Below, in pieces: positions 1 through 11,400 of a stretch of 64,000 bases of DNA (its first letter is position 1; each line of letters starts with the position of its first letter). The DNA is from Miscanthus floridulus (lineage: Eukaryota; Streptophyta; Magnoliopsida; Poales; Poaceae), in NCBI RefSeq assembly GCF_019320115.1, contig NC_089598.1, forward strand, positions 25,635,687-25,699,686, read 5' to 3'. The notes beneath the pieces are model-generated. The model had not been told where the DNA came from. It saw nothing but the letters and a program-made list of their open reading frames with translations, and made no database searches. The translations under genes and the position numbers were made by a program.

Positions 1-1604
1 GCATCTTTTCGGTACTTATATGCTCAAGACTTATGACTTGATCCCGGACTTTATCTTTCACAACATAATACTTTATGTCAATGTGTTTGGCAACACCACT
101 TGACTTATTGTTGTGAGCATACTGTACTGTCGGATTATTATCGCAGTATAACCTAAGTGGTCTATAGATGTCGTCAACCACCTTCAAACCGGGTATGAAC
201 TTCTTTAGCCAGTTCACCTGCCCCGTTGCCTCATAACACGCTACAAACTCAGCATACATTGTGGATGATGTAGTGATGGTTTGCTTTGAGCTTTTCCATG
301 AAATAGCTCCCTCTGCGAGAGTGAATACATATCCAGACGTGGATTTTCTATCATCTTCCGCATAATCAGAATCTGAATATCCCACTATATGGAGTGAATC
401 AGATCTTCTATACGTCATCATGAGGCCTTTCGTTCCTTGCAAATAACGCAAGACTTTCTTTACTAATTTCCAGTGTTCTGTTCCAGGATTGCTCTGGAAT
501 CTGCCAAGTAACCCGGTAACAAATGCCAAGTCAGGGCACGTGCATACTTGAGCATATTACAAGCTTTCGACAGCTGAAGCATATGGAACCACTTTCATTT
601 GATCGATCTCATATTGGTTCCTAGGGCATTGAAAATCTCCATATCTGTTGCCCTTGACTATAGGAGCAGGTGAGGGACTATATTTGTGCATACTGAATTT
701 CTTTAAGATCTTTTCTATGTATGCCTTTTGTGACAGTCCTAATACCCCTTTACTTCTATCTCGGTGAATCTTGATCCCTAGAACGAACGAAGCTTCACCA
801 AGATCTTTCATATCAAATTTTGAGGACAAAAACTTCTTTGTCTCCAGTAGTAGACTGACATCACTACTAGCAAGTAAGATATCATCCACATACAGGACAA
901 GGAAGATAAACTTCACATTCTTAAACTTTGTATAGACACAATTGTCCTCTACATTCTCTTTAAACCCAAAATTCTTTATTGTCTGATCAAACTTCAAGTA
1001 CCACTGTCTTGAAGCTTGTTTTAATCCATAAATGGATTTCTTTAGGCGGCATCCCATTCGTTCTTTTCCTTCCATGACAAAACCTTTCGGTTGTGCCATG
1101 TAAACATTTTCCTCCAAGTCCCCATTGAGAAATGCCGTCTTTACATCCATCTAATGTAATTCTAAATCGTAATGTGCCACTAATGCCATTATGATTCTGA
1201 AGGAATCCTTACATGAGACTGGAGAAAAGTCTCATTGTAATCAATCCCTTCTCTTTGCGTAAAGCCTTTTGCCACAAGTCGTGCTTTATATATCTCTATA
1301 TTCCCTTGAGAGTCAAGTTTTATTTTGTAGACCCATTTACAACCTACTGTTTTGGCTCCTTTAGGAATTATCTCCAAATCCCAAACTTTATTGGTATTCA
1401 TAGATTTCATTTCATCTTCCATGGCCTCAAGCCACTTTGATGAATGATCACTTCTCATGGCTTCTTCAAATGAGATGGGATCATCCTCCATTTGAAATTC
1501 CTCAGTGTTGTACACTTCACAATCAGCAGGAATAGCTGATTTTCTAACTCTTTGAGACCTTCTAGGGGCCTCCACATTTGGCACATCTTCTGTTTGAGGC
1601 TGTT
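1..1604 (-). pseudogene. copia reverse transcriptase and RNase H, broken
   Basis: This is the pol C-terminal half. From right to left it has the pre-RT linker, the RT start (WLEAMEDE, VGCKWVYKIK), the RT core with the catalytic LYVDDILLAS box near 905-875, and an RNase H with GYSDSDYA and TSGYVF near 390-310 and a KHID-type end near 90. Breaks: a one-base deletion near 1215 shifts frame, a TAG stands near 1152 where the family has Gln before MDVKTAFLNG, and another stop stands near 557. Homology runs directly across the solo LTR to the linker at 3383. RT/RNase H normally copies the element RNA into DNA in a cytoplasmic particle. This copy cannot make a full protein. Confidence 0.9.
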
Positions 1605-1609
1605 GTTGC

Positions 1610-3377
1610 TGAAAGCTCTAGTTTGGTTTTGGTTAATTGATGAAACCCTAAGTGCTAACTTAGTTTATCAAAGTGATTATGAGATAGGTAGCACTACTCT
1701 AAGTGATGAAGCAATGGCAAAGATCATGACAATGGTGATGGCATGGTGATGGTCAAATGCTTAAACTTGGAAAAGAAGAAAGAGAAAAACAAAAGGCTCA
1801 AGGCAAAGGTATAAAATGTAGGAGCCATTTTGTTTTAGTGATCCAGACACTTGGTGAGTGTGATCACATTTAGGATAGATAGCCGTACTATTAAGAGGAG
1901 TGAAACTCGTATCGAAATGCGGTTATCAAAGTGCCACTAGATGCTCTAATTCATTGCATATGCATTTAGGATATAGAGAAGTGCTAGCACCCTTGAAAGT
2001 ATTTGTGAAAATATGCTAACACATGTGCATAAGGTGATACACTTGGTGGTTGGCACATTTGATCAAGGGTGAAGAAGTTAAAGGTGAAATGGAGTTGGTA
2101 GCAATGATGCTAGCGTCGGTCTACTGACCGGACGCTGGGTCACTCAGCGACCAGATGCTGAAAGGCTACGTTCGGTCGAGCTATCAGACGACACAGTGGT
2201 TAGGGTTAAGCACCGGACACTGGGCTATGTCCGATCAAGCATGACCGGACGCGTCCAGTCGGTAGAAATAGGATTTGGACCCTTACTGGAAACGACCGAA
2301 CGCTGAGGGACCAGCGTCCGATCAGCTCTATCGGAGCGTCCGGTCAACATTTCGACCGTTGAGATCAAACGTTCACTGTTGAACGCAGGTGACACATGGC
2401 TACCATCGGGCGACCGGACGCTAAGGACCAGCGTCCGGTCAGTTCGGTCGGAGCGTCCGGTCAGCCCGATCAGTGCCCAGTGAAGGGGTACAACGGCTCT
2501 ATTTCGTAGGGGCTTCTATTTAAGCCCCATGGCCAACTCAAGCTCACTCTCTTGCACATTTTCATTGACATAGCAACCTTGTGAGCTTAACCAAACACCT
2601 CCCACTCATCTCCATCATTGATTCATCATCATTGTGAGATTGGGAGAGAATCCAAGTGCATTGCTTGAGTGATTGCATCTAGAGGCACTTGGCATTCGTG
2701 TTGCGCTATGGATTTCGCTTGTTTCTCTTGGTGGTTGCCACCACCTAGATGACTTGGTGTAGCGGTGGAGGATCGGCATGAGTTGGTGATTGTTTGTGGC
2801 CATCTCCGGTGATTGTAAGGGGAGTTGTACCTTCCCCGACAGAGTGCCGAAAGGTAACTCTAGTAAATTGCTCGTGTCATTGAGTTACCTCACTTGTGGG
2901 TCAGTTCTTGCGGTGTCCTATCGTGTGGACGAGGTTTGTGAAACACCTCTTAGCCGCCGAACCACCAAGTGTTGGTCGACACAACGGGGACATAGCGTGT
3001 TGGAAAGCACGTGAACCTCGGGAGAAAATCGATTGTCTCTTGTCTTTGGCATTCTCCCGGTGATTGGCTATATATTCATCTTGTGATTGGTTCATCCCCT
3101 ATACGGCGGTATAATCATCCTACTCACTTATTTATATTCATCTATTTGAGCTCTTTAGAGTAGCAAGATTGAGAGCTCTTAGTGAGTAGTTACTTAGCAA
3201 GCTTGTGTGCCTAAGTAATCATTGCAACTAGAATTGTTGGATAGGTGGCTTGCAACCCTTGTAGAGCTAGAGCAAGTTTGCATTACGCTATTTGTCATAC
3301 TAATCAAATTGCTCTAGTTGATTTATAGATTTTTTAATAGGCTATTCACCCCCCTCTAGCCATATTAGGACCTTTCA
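1610..3377 (+). mobile_element. solo LTR (Sirevirus-like copia) inserted in the copia pol
   Basis: The 1768-bp segment starts TGAAAG and ends CTTTCA, and is flanked on both sides by a perfect 5-bp duplication GTTGC (1605-1609 and 3378-3382). Removing it restores the copia pol reading. There is no internal domain and no second LTR, so it is a solo LTR left by LTR-LTR recombination. The 3' end has the CACCCCCCTCTAG stretch seen just before the terminus of grass Sirevirus-type LTRs. The middle (2110-2470) holds many degenerate copies of a GACCGGACGCT-like motif. The family name is from memory; the boundaries are seen directly. Confidence 0.88.
2110..2470. repeat. degenerate GACCGGACGCT-type minisatellite inside the solo LTR
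   Basis: Variants of GACCGGACGCT, and its complement AGCGTCCGGTC, recur in both orientations about a dozen times over 360 bp. Part of the segment can therefore form hairpins. A related set of motifs appears in the foreign LTR fragment at 8728-9197. Confidence 0.7.
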
Positions 3378-3382
3378 GTTGC

Positions 3383-4700
3383 TCCCCCTCATTTGTGGCA
3401 ATAGGTTCTACAGAATCATGAAGAAAAGGTTCCTCATCATCATTCATTGTTGCCACAGATAGAATAACAATAGGTGCTGGCACCATAGTATCTTGCACTA
3501 TCGGTGCAGCGACAGCAGGTAGTGAGAAAAATGGCTCATGAATCATCGGAGTGGGCGCATACACACGCTTCTCTTCAAGGTCAATTTCTCGAGCTACCAT
3601 GCTCCTTCTCATCATTTCATCCTCTAGGAAGACTGCGTGTCTCGTTTCCACAAACTTTGTATGTCTGCCTGGACAGTAGAAATGAAAACCTTTTGACTTT
3701 TCTAGGTAACCAATGAAATGGCAACTCACTATTTTGGGATCTAGCTTCCCAATATTTGGGTTAAATACTTTAGCCTAAGCAGGACTCCCCCACACACGTA
3801 AGTGGTTTAGTGAGGGTACTCTTCCTGTCCACAACTCATACGGTGTTTTTGGCACCGACTTACTTGGTACTCTATTGAGAATTTGAATGGCGGTTTTTAA
3901 CGCCTCCATCTACAGGCTCATCGGTAAGGTGGAGTAACTTATCATACTGTGCACCATATCCATCAGGGTACGATTGCGCCTTTCAGCTACTCCATTCTGC
4001 TAAGGTTCGCTCGGTGTAGAATACTGGGCTACTATGCCATTCTCCTGTAAGAACCTTACAAAAGGTCTAGGAACTTGGCCATATGGGGTATGCCGACCAT
4101 AGTACTCCCCCCCCACGATCGGACCTGACTATCTTAATCTTTAAATTGTGTTGGTTTTCAACTTCTGCCTTAAATATCTTAAATTTATCCAATGCTTCTG
4201 TTCTTTCTTTGATTGGATAAATGTAGCCATAATGGGAGTAATCATCTATGAATGTTATGAATGAATCATAACCATCCACACTCTTTACAGGAAATGGACC
4301 ACAGATGTCTGTGTGAATAATCTATAGAATTCCTGCGCTTCGTTTGGCATCTTTCTTAATTTTCTTTACATACTTTCCTTTAATGCATTCTCTACATTGT
4401 TCTAAATCTGAGAGCTCTAATGGAGGAAGAATATCACTCTTAGCTAGTCTTTCTATTCCCCCCTCGAAATATGGCCTAAACGACAGTGCCATAATTTCGA
4501 CAATGCATCATGAGTTCTCTTTTGTTTTCTGTTTACATCCACAGACGAGGATACATTCACATTGTCGTACGCAATGTTCCCATCATCGCATACAACATTC
4601 ACATCATCACGTAGTGATAACAAATAAAGCTCATTTTATAAGATAGCAAGACCAACACATGCCTTATTAAATGTTATCTTACATTTGCCATTTCCAAAAT
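3383..4700 (-). pseudogene. copia integrase core and integrase-RT linker, broken
   Basis: The minus strand gives the integrase catalytic core (FITFIDDYSHYGYIYPI near 4250-4200, then IVRSDRGG near 4115), followed by QQNGVAERRNRTL-like sequence near 4000. Next comes the conserved post-integrase region with CHFIGYLEKSKGF and RHAVFLEDE (3720-3620). A run of eight G on the minus strand at about 4107-4114, where seven keep frame, causes a +1 frameshift right after the second catalytic Asp. Another in-frame stop lies near 3775. Integrase would insert the cDNA; this copy is dead. The region up to 4700 is the weaker GAG-pre-integrase part. Confidence 0.85.
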
Positions 4701-6010
4701 AGCAATTATATCCATCATTATCCAAACATGAAACACTAATCAAGTTCCTTTGTAATGAGGGAACATAAAGAACATCTCTAAGTATAAGTTTGAAACCATC
4801 AGCAAGCTCTAGAGAAAGATCGCCAATGGCTTCAACTTCTGCTCGGACTCCATTTGCAACTTTAACGTGTCTTTCGCTTCTTTGCGTAGTCCTCGTCGAA
4901 CGGAATCCCTATAAAGAATTAGCAATATGAACAGTTGCACCTGAGTCAATCCACCAAGTAGATTTTGAATATTGTACATACAGGGATTCATTTATGAATG
5001 TAATAATGTTCTCACCTTTCTTTGCCATGATCATCTTTAAGTAATCAGGACAATCTTTCTTATAATGTCCTGTCATCTTGCAATAGAGACATTGATCTTT
5101 CTCTACTATGAACTTATTTTGCTGAGGCTGCTGCAGCATGTGACCCTTTCCCTTTGACTTTGAGAAGTTAGCATTAGTATTCTTTTTCTTGTTATCTTTC
5201 AGATAATTGATAGAGCCACCATTGATAGCTTTCATTCTCTCCTCCTCTTGCACACACATAGCCATGAGCCTCTCCATGTCCTATTTCTCGGGTTGTATGT
5301 TGTAGTTGACAACAAAAATGTCAAACTCTTTTGGCAAGAAAGCAAAAATCAGATGGATAAGGAACTCTTCCTTGAGAGCCAGATCCATTGGTTTTAGCTT
5401 GGATGCCAAATTGCTCATCCTTAGTATGTGCTCTCTTATGCCACCATTACCTGAGTACATCTCTATCACCAGCTGCTTTATCAGCTGGGTACCATATGTC
5501 TTTGAAGAGCCAATAAACTAAGGCCCCGTTCGGCTGGCAGAATCTTGGCTGAAACTGGCTGATTTTGTGAGAGAAAACACTGTTTGACTGGTTTGATGAA
5601 TAGTGACATGAGTGGGGAACCAGCCGGCTGGTCTGAACATTTCAGACCAGCGAACTGGCTCTAACTCTTTATTTTTTGAGGTACTCGGTGACGATGTCAC
5701 ACTCTGGGATTGAGCCCACAATTGCAGGCTCAATCGTGTTCTTTATCATAGCCAAACATTTCTTGTTGGCAGTGACCCACTTCCTATGCTCAAGGTCATA
5801 GGACATTCTTTGGGATGCAAAATCCCTCTCTTTGGTTGCCCAAGCGGCATCAGCCTCGTTTGTCTCCCTCACCGGTGCCACAGGCTCTGTGGGACACGGT
5901 GTGGTGACTACCCAGTCCACCTCAGCCAAGATGAAGGCCAGGTCAATCTTTTTCTTTCACTCCATGTAGTTATCACCTTTGAGAGTGGGGATCTCTTTGA
6001 TACAACCCAT
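4701..6010 (-). pseudogene. copia gag, zinc knuckle and protease, interrupted by a MITE
   Basis: The start is taken at the ATG read from 6010, in a context giving MGCIKEIPTLKG. A TGA at 5959-5957 stands where the gag N terminus normally has Trp (NYMEW). Gag continues to 5669, is split by a MITE, and resumes at about 5518 with FIGSSKTYGTQLIKQL. The zinc knuckle is CLYCKMTGHYKKDC near 5093-5052 (CX2CX4HX4C, all ligands present). The aspartic protease signature WWIDSGATVHI follows near 4960-4925. Gag forms the particle and protease cuts the polyprotein. With the nonsense codon and insertion this is a pseudogene. Confidence 0.87.
5521..5660. mobile_element. MITE with GGCCCCGTTCGGCTGG end, in copia gag
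   Basis: About 140 bp beginning GGCCCCGTTCGGCTGG lies between two parts of the copia gag frame (EYLKK on one side, FIGSSKTYG on the other). It belongs to the same short family seen at 25007, 25606, 28640 and 30974, recognised by GTTCGGCTGG, TGTGAGAGAAAA and ACTGTT blocks. The right end is degenerate, so the exact boundary and 3-bp TSD (probably CTA or TAA) are uncertain. Confidence 0.65.
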
Positions 6011-7347
6011 CAAGTTGTATCCGCCTGAAAACACAATTCATATAGAGTGGGAACATAAATATTAACAATAACAATTACATGCCTTAGTTCCAACATTGGT
6101 CAAAATTAAAATATACAATTGTCCTCTACATTAATTCTACATCACCATTGGGCAGAAATAGAATTAATGCATGACAAAACATCATAATATTGCCATTAAT
6201 CAACGTTGGTCAAAATAATAATAATATTATAATCAATTAAAACATATTCATTTTTAAAATTAAATTCTCCCGTTGGTTCGAATTTAATAATGAAAATAAC
6301 ATATTTAAATACATAGCGGAAAACGTAAATATTCTCATTATTATTTTTCTAGAAACTTTATAGAACTTTACTTTTCTCTGAACAAAATTGTCATTGGAAC
6401 CAAAATTATGCAGAGTTGGACATCAAAATTCAATTGAAATTCATCAAATATGTATCAAAAAGTTTCTGGAAAAAATAAAACAAAAAATATTCGGTTTCAC
6501 TGTGTTTGGCCATTTCAGCCCATAGCAGCACAAGCGACCCACGGCCCACGGCCTCCCGCGCGCTTCCCGCGCTCTCCCCCGCGCCCAGGCCGTAACCTGG
6601 GCCTAGGTCGGGAAGTCAGCCTCGCGCCCTCGCCCGCCTAGGCCGAAAGGCAGCCCAATCAACCGACGCCGTCCATTCTGATCCGATAGTCGAGCGTCGA
6701 TGGCGTAGGATCAACCCCCCCCCCCGGCCGCGGCTGGCCCTAAAATCCTAGACCATTTGGTTCTTTGCTCTCTCTCTCTTCGCCGCTCTCGTTTCTCTCC
6801 TCAGCGCAGCAACAGCAGCAACCGAGCGAGTCGAGCGGGTGAAACGATGGTGCGATGGCGCCATCGCCGCCCCCCTCACCGGCGTGCATGCTCCCTAGCG
6901 GGTGAGCGCGCCACCATCGAGTGGCCTGGCTATGGCGCCCCTTTTGCCAGAGCCCGGCGAGCAGCGCCTTCGGCTCGGCCTTCTTTTCCCTCGCACCGGC
7001 GAGGCAGTAGCGCTGCTCAGCGGCGAGGTAGGCCTCCCCTTCCCTAACATCCCCCTCTGATTTGCTTCTCTTTTCTGTTCTCGGATTCAACTGATTGGGG
7101 ATAGTTAGGGTTAGGGTTTCTTTTCTTTTTAGGGTTTCACTGTTTATCTTCCCCATGATGTTTTCACGGGTTTAGGGTTCGACTCTTACGTTCTTAAGGC
7201 CGAAACCCTCTTCTCCTTTCCTTAACCCAGTTAGGGTTAGGGTTCAATTGAACCCTCTGTTCTTGTTAGACCCACACTAGATCTAACCTTCTACTTCCTT
7301 TTCTAATCGGTTTACCCATTCTAGATCTAAAAACCCTAGAAACCGAT
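6011..7347 (-). other. untranslated leader of the copia element
   Basis: This 1.3-kb stretch lies between PBS and gag. The part next to gag is AT-rich (6050-6480). The middle (6520-7040) is very GC-rich with several short open frames that match nothing I recognise. Near 7105-7240 there are TTAGGG-like runs, typical of plant 5' UTRs rather than a telomere. No coding function is supported. Confidence 0.6.
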
Positions 7348-7360
7348 GGCTCTGGTACCA
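7348..7360 (-). other. copia primer binding site (initiator tRNA-Met type)
   Basis: The minus strand reads TGGTACCAGAGCC one base inside the LTR. It differs by one base from the usual plant PBS TGGTATCAGAGC, complementary to the 3' end of initiator tRNA-Met. Confidence 0.8.
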
Positions 7361-7361
7361 T

Positions 7362-7852
7362 TGTTATCGCTGTAGGATCACTAGGATCATAGATCTAGCT
7401 GGTAGAGTGATTCTATACGGGATAAAGGATGCAGTTCTTCCTAATACATGTAGAACAAGAGAGACAGAGGGAAGGGAGAAGGTGTTGAACCTGACACTGC
7501 AGAGGGGGTGGGTTTAGTGGACGCCATCATGTTCGTTGATGTAGTCTACGCATGGGCAACGATGGTCGGTGAAGAGGGCAATAAAGACGTCGACGTCGAT
7601 GGAGCGGGCGGCACGGCTGGTGGCTTCCTATCACTGGCTGCGCCCCTCTCTGATCGGATTAGGGTTTTGGTGTCGGTGGGGAGCTCGGCTCAGGTCAACC
7701 TAGTGATAAGAGCCGTCGGCCCTCACCTCCTTTTATAGCGCAGTGTGACAGGGGCCCTCTAGCCATGGTGGGCTAGGTGCCCCCGATCAGGGCGTGAATT
7801 AAAGGCCCAACTAGGCCATTGGGTCCAGTTAGGATTAGATATCAATCTAACA
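7362..7852 (-). repeat. 5' LTR of the copia element
   Basis: On the plus strand the segment starts TGTTATC next to the PBS and ends ATCTAACA, giving 5-bp terminal inverted repeats TGTTA/TAACA and a length of 491 bp. The partner LTR is outside the window, so the outer boundary rests on the terminal motif and on the start of host homology at 7853. Confidence 0.75.
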
Positions 7853-7901
7853 GGATGCTGATGTTCTTTAGCTCAAGGGTGATCAGAAGAGCCTGCTCTG
7901 A
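7853..7901 (+). pseudogene. 3' exon fragment, paralogue of the gene at 29731
   Basis: The sequence aligns base for base with 30355-30403, the end of the last exon of the 133-residue protein gene, and similarity continues into the 3' UTR (ATCATGTAAGCAT in both). Read in the same frame it gives DADVL, stop, LKGDQKSLL, stop, against DVDVLQLRSDQKRQL in the intact gene. The internal stop is TAG at the position where the intact gene has CAG (Gln). The copia LTR abuts it directly, so the rest of this copy is displaced to the left of the element or lost. Confidence 0.8.
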
Positions 7902-8331
7902 ACTTCGAACAGATCATGTAAGCATGATCAAATGAAATGGTTTACTTATGTATAAACAGAACCACCTTATTTTTTTGGCTCGCACATGCACATGTACATG
8001 CATGCAGAATCGGAGTTGTGGATCCTCATGTTGCCCATCCCCTCATTTGACTTGACCATGAATAACACTGCCCACCGATCTGTCGGAAATAACATCGCTG
8101 AACCATGGAAATGCCCACATCATTGAAGACGCTTGCAATGAACCATCTCAATCCTTTCATACCTTGTTGGCACCACCAATTATATCATCATAATAAAGAA
8201 GATAGTCTTTCAGTCATTAGCAAAGACTAGGCAGACTTTATAGACACCGCACAGCAAACACCATAGTTAAACCACTCCAATTCTTTATTTGGAAGGAGGA
8301 TTTCTTTTTTTTAGGAGGAAGGTTTCCCCTG
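7902..8331. other. host flank between two retrotransposons, no gene seen
   Basis: The first 40 bases resemble the 3' UTR of the 29.7-kb gene. After that I see no ORF, repeat or RNA gene. The stretch ends in the CCCTG duplicated by the gypsy insertion and was originally continuous with 17453. Confidence 0.6.
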
Positions 8332-8727
8332 TGTCACACCCGATTTTAAGAATAAAATGGGATGCATGATCTTATATGCGCCCAGAGATCAGTCACACAC
8401 ATAAGCCGATAAATTATAAATAGTACCATCATAAGTGCTTATTACATCATGAATAATAAGACATAGTCTTTACATAAATATAGCGGAAGTATAAAGAAAA
8501 GTCTCTCGCGGAAGCTCCATATCATAGGGACGTCAACTGGTTGACCACAAGTCTAGTAATCCTCAGGAAAGTCATCATTACCATAGCCATCTGTTACCCA
8601 TCTAAAATTTTTATCCAAACAATGAAAATAAACAAGCGTAAGTATGTGTTGTACTCAACAAGTGTAACATGGGGTTCATGAGGCTCAAAAGGCTTGACAT
8701 GGGTTCAACAACATTCAACTTTTAATT
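8332..8727 (-). repeat. remnant of the 3' LTR of the gypsy element
   Basis: It aligns with 14453-14848, the same end of the intact LTR, with roughly 5-7% differences by eye. The alignment stops abruptly after CTTTTAATTG at about 8727. Only the terminal part of the LTR is kept. Confidence 0.88.
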
Positions 8728-9197
8728 GCCACCAGACACGTCCGGTCGCAAGTTCGTCGCTCTGGAACCTCTCTGTACTCGACCGGACTCTGTTGTCCTG
8801 CTTCCAGTCGATTTTGCCACCAGCGTCTGGTCCAGCGTCCGATCGCTGTTGCTGACGCCTGTTTGCTAAGCCTCTTGATCGGAGCGTCCGGTCACTTTTC
8901 TCCAGCGTCTGGTCCAGCGTCTGGTCACTTCTGTGAGCTCGTTTCTTCGCGATCTTGCATACGGCTTGGTTCCTATCTTCATGCTTGGACTTTACTTGAT
9001 ATCTTGGGTCTTCTCTTGTGCTTCTAAGGTCTTACTTATGGTGTTGATCATCGGATCGTCATGTTGCCTTTGTCCAAGTCATATCTTGCACCCTATTGAA
9101 CTACAAAACAGTCACTTGCAAATTCATTAGTCCAATTTGGTTGTGTTGGTCATCAAACACCAAAATCCAAAGTAAATGGGCCTAGGGTCCATTTTCC
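8728..9197. mobile_element. fragment of a foreign LTR filling the deletion in the gypsy element
   Basis: This 470-bp stretch does not match the intact gypsy LTR. It carries GACCGGAC/AGCGTCCGGTC motifs like those of the solo LTR at 1610 and ends with CATCAAACACCAAAATCC and CATTTTCCTTAC, which I associate with Sirevirus-type LTR ends. There is no target duplication around it. It looks like filler at a deletion junction or a truncated nested element. Confidence 0.55.
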
Positions 9198-10005
9198 TTA
9201 CAATGTCCTCTAATATCTGATTAATCCGCTCAGTTTGTCCATCTGTCTGAGGATGATATGTTGTACTGAAATTCAACTTTGTTCCCAATGAGGTATGTAC
9301 TGTTTGCCAAAAGTGTGACGTGAATTGAGTACCTATGTTAGACACAATCTTCTTTAGAACACCATGCAAACATACTATTCTTTCCATATATAATGCAACC
9401 AATTGGGGTCCAGTATAGGTGGTCTTGACCGGTAAGAAGTGAGCCACTTTAGTTAACCGATCCACTATCACCTAAATTGAGTCATAACCTCTCTGGGTGC
9501 GTGGTAACCCCACAATAAAATCCATACCAACCTCCTCTCACTTCCACTTAGGTATCTTCATTGGTTGTAATAATCCTATAGGTCTTTGGTGTTTAGCTTT
9601 GACTCTTTGATAGGTATCACATATAGCAACATACTCAACAACATCTCTCTTCAGTCCGTACCACCAATACTTCTCTTTCAAATCCAAGTGCATCTTGGTA
9701 CTTTCGGGATGAATAGAGTAAGTAGACTCATGTGCCTCATGAAAAATCACATCTCGTATAGCCTTATTCTCAGGTACACATAGTCTTTTCCCAAACCACA
9801 GAGTTTCGTTATCATCCATACAAAAACCTGGTGCCTTGCCAATCACTATGTTTCCCGCTATCTCTTTCAACTTCGCATCTAGTAACTGGCCCTTACGTAT
9901 TTCTTGCTCTAATGTAGGCTCTATCACCAACTCTACTGTATTAGTGACAAAGCCCAAATTTAGTTGCTCAAATTCAGCACACAACTCACTTGACATAGCT
10001 GCCAC
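9198..10005 (-). pseudogene. gypsy integrase, C-terminally truncated
   Basis: The minus strand gives the integrase zinc-binding region with HEAH and CDTYQRVKA near 9760-9580; the second Cys of the usual CDTCQ is Tyr here. The catalytic core follows with a fourth-position Asp region DRLTKVAHFLPV, then the second region and the Glu-containing HPQTDGQTERINQ near 9255-9215. The frame is broken between 9538 and 9471, and homology ends at 9198 after NQILEDIVR, where foreign DNA begins. The chromodomain expected for this lineage is missing. Confidence 0.87.
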
Positions 10006-11400
10006 TTACACCTCCTTGGCATAACTCTTCCTGCTAAGAGCATCGGTAACAACATTTGCCTTTCTAGGATGATAGTGTACCTCCAGATCATAATCTTTAA
10101 TCAACTCTAACCGTCGATGTTGTCTCATATTTAGATCCGTCTGAGTGAAAATGTACTTTAGACTCTTGTGATCAGTATAGATGTCACTCTTATGCCCAAT
10201 AAGATAGTGTCTCCATATTTTCATAGCATGAACCACTATTGCTAATTCCAAATCATGAGTAGGATAGTTTAGCTCATGCTTTCTCAACTGTCGGGATGCA
10301 TAGGCCACTACTCTTCCTTCTTGCATAAGAACATATCCGAGACCTTGACAAGATGCATCACAATAGATAGAAAAGTTCTTGCTCAAATCTGGCAAAACCA
10401 ATATTGGGGCGGTAGTCAACCTCTTCTTCAATTCCTCAAAGTTAGCCTGGCACTTCTCGGACCACACAAACTTAACATTTTTCTCCAACAAAGCTGTCAT
10501 AGGCTTGGCAAGTTTGGAAAACCCTTCTATGAATCTTCTGTAGTATTCAGCCAATCCCAAGAAACTATGAATCTCCCCCACATCGGTTGGTGGTTTCCAA
10601 TTCAATACATCTCTCACCTTGCTTGGATCTACTGCTATTCCACCATCAGAGATGACATGGCCTAGGAAAGAAACTTCCTTCAACCAAAACTCACACTTGC
10701 TTTGCTTAGCATGCAACTTGTGTTCCCTAAGCTTCTGCAAGACAAACCTTAGATGTTCAGCATGCTCTTCTTTTGTTTTGGAGAATACCAATATATCATC
10801 GATAAATACCACCACAAACTTATCCAAAAACTCCATGAACACCTTATTCATCAAGTACATAAAATATGCAAGTGCATTGGTCAAACCAAAGGACATAACG
10901 ATGTACTCATACAAATCATACCTTGTAGTAAAAGCTATCTTGGGTATGTCAGTTGCATGAATCTTCAACTGATGATAACCAGAATGGAGATCAATCTTAG
11001 AGAAAACACAAGCACCTCTCAACTGATCAAATAAGTCATCAATTCTAGGTAGCGGGTACTTGTTCTTGATAGTAACCTCATTGAGTGACCGATAATCAAC
11101 ACACATCCTCTGGGTACCATCCTTCTTGTTAACAAATATAACCGATGCTCCCCAAGGTGACAAATTAGGATGAATAAAACCTTTCTCCTATAACTCCTTT
11201 ATTTGCTTATTAAGTTCCTCTAGTTCATTAACCCCCATTCTATATGGACGCTTAGCTATAGGTGTAGTTCTAGGTAATAATTCAATAATAAACTCAATAT
11301 CATGGTCAGGTGGCATACCTGGCAAGTTATCAGGAAACACATCTGGAAACTCATCCACTACTGGGTCCTCTTTGTTGGCGCAATCATCAAGCTGGTTCAC
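10006..11400 (-). pseudogene. gypsy reverse transcriptase and RNase H
   Basis: The longest frame of the element (11163-10006) begins in RT ([24 protein letters not shown]), continues through [11 protein letters not shown], the catalytic [13 protein letters not shown] (near 10810-10780) and the thumb, then RNase H ([23 protein letters not shown]). An upstream frame (11400-11188) carries the RT lead-in with EFPDVFPDNLPG and is separated by an in-frame stop around 11188. Residues around the catalytic Asp pair look intact. The frame breaks and dead protease show it is not functional. Confidence 0.9.

Larger units (their letters stand above)
1..7852 (-). mobile_element. Ty1/copia LTR retrotransposon, decayed, 3' end outside the window
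   Basis: Reading the minus strand, the order is 5' LTR (7852-7362), PBS, leader, gag, zinc knuckle, protease, integrase, reverse transcriptase and RNase H, with the 3' LTR lying beyond base 1. The integrase-before-RT order defines copia. The coding region is broken by frameshifts, in-frame stops, a solo LTR (1610-3377) and a MITE (5521-5660), so the element cannot be active. The base after its LTR (7853) lies inside an exon-like stretch homologous to the 29.7-kb gene. The likely TSD partner (GGATG at 7853-7857) would lie off the left edge. Confidence 0.9.

Noticed and set aside
7105..7240. TTAGGGTTAGGGTTTC runs resembling plant telomere repeats
   Set aside because: Only two to three units, interrupted, inside a retrotransposon leader. 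AAACCCTA/TTAGGG motifs are common in plant 5' regions.
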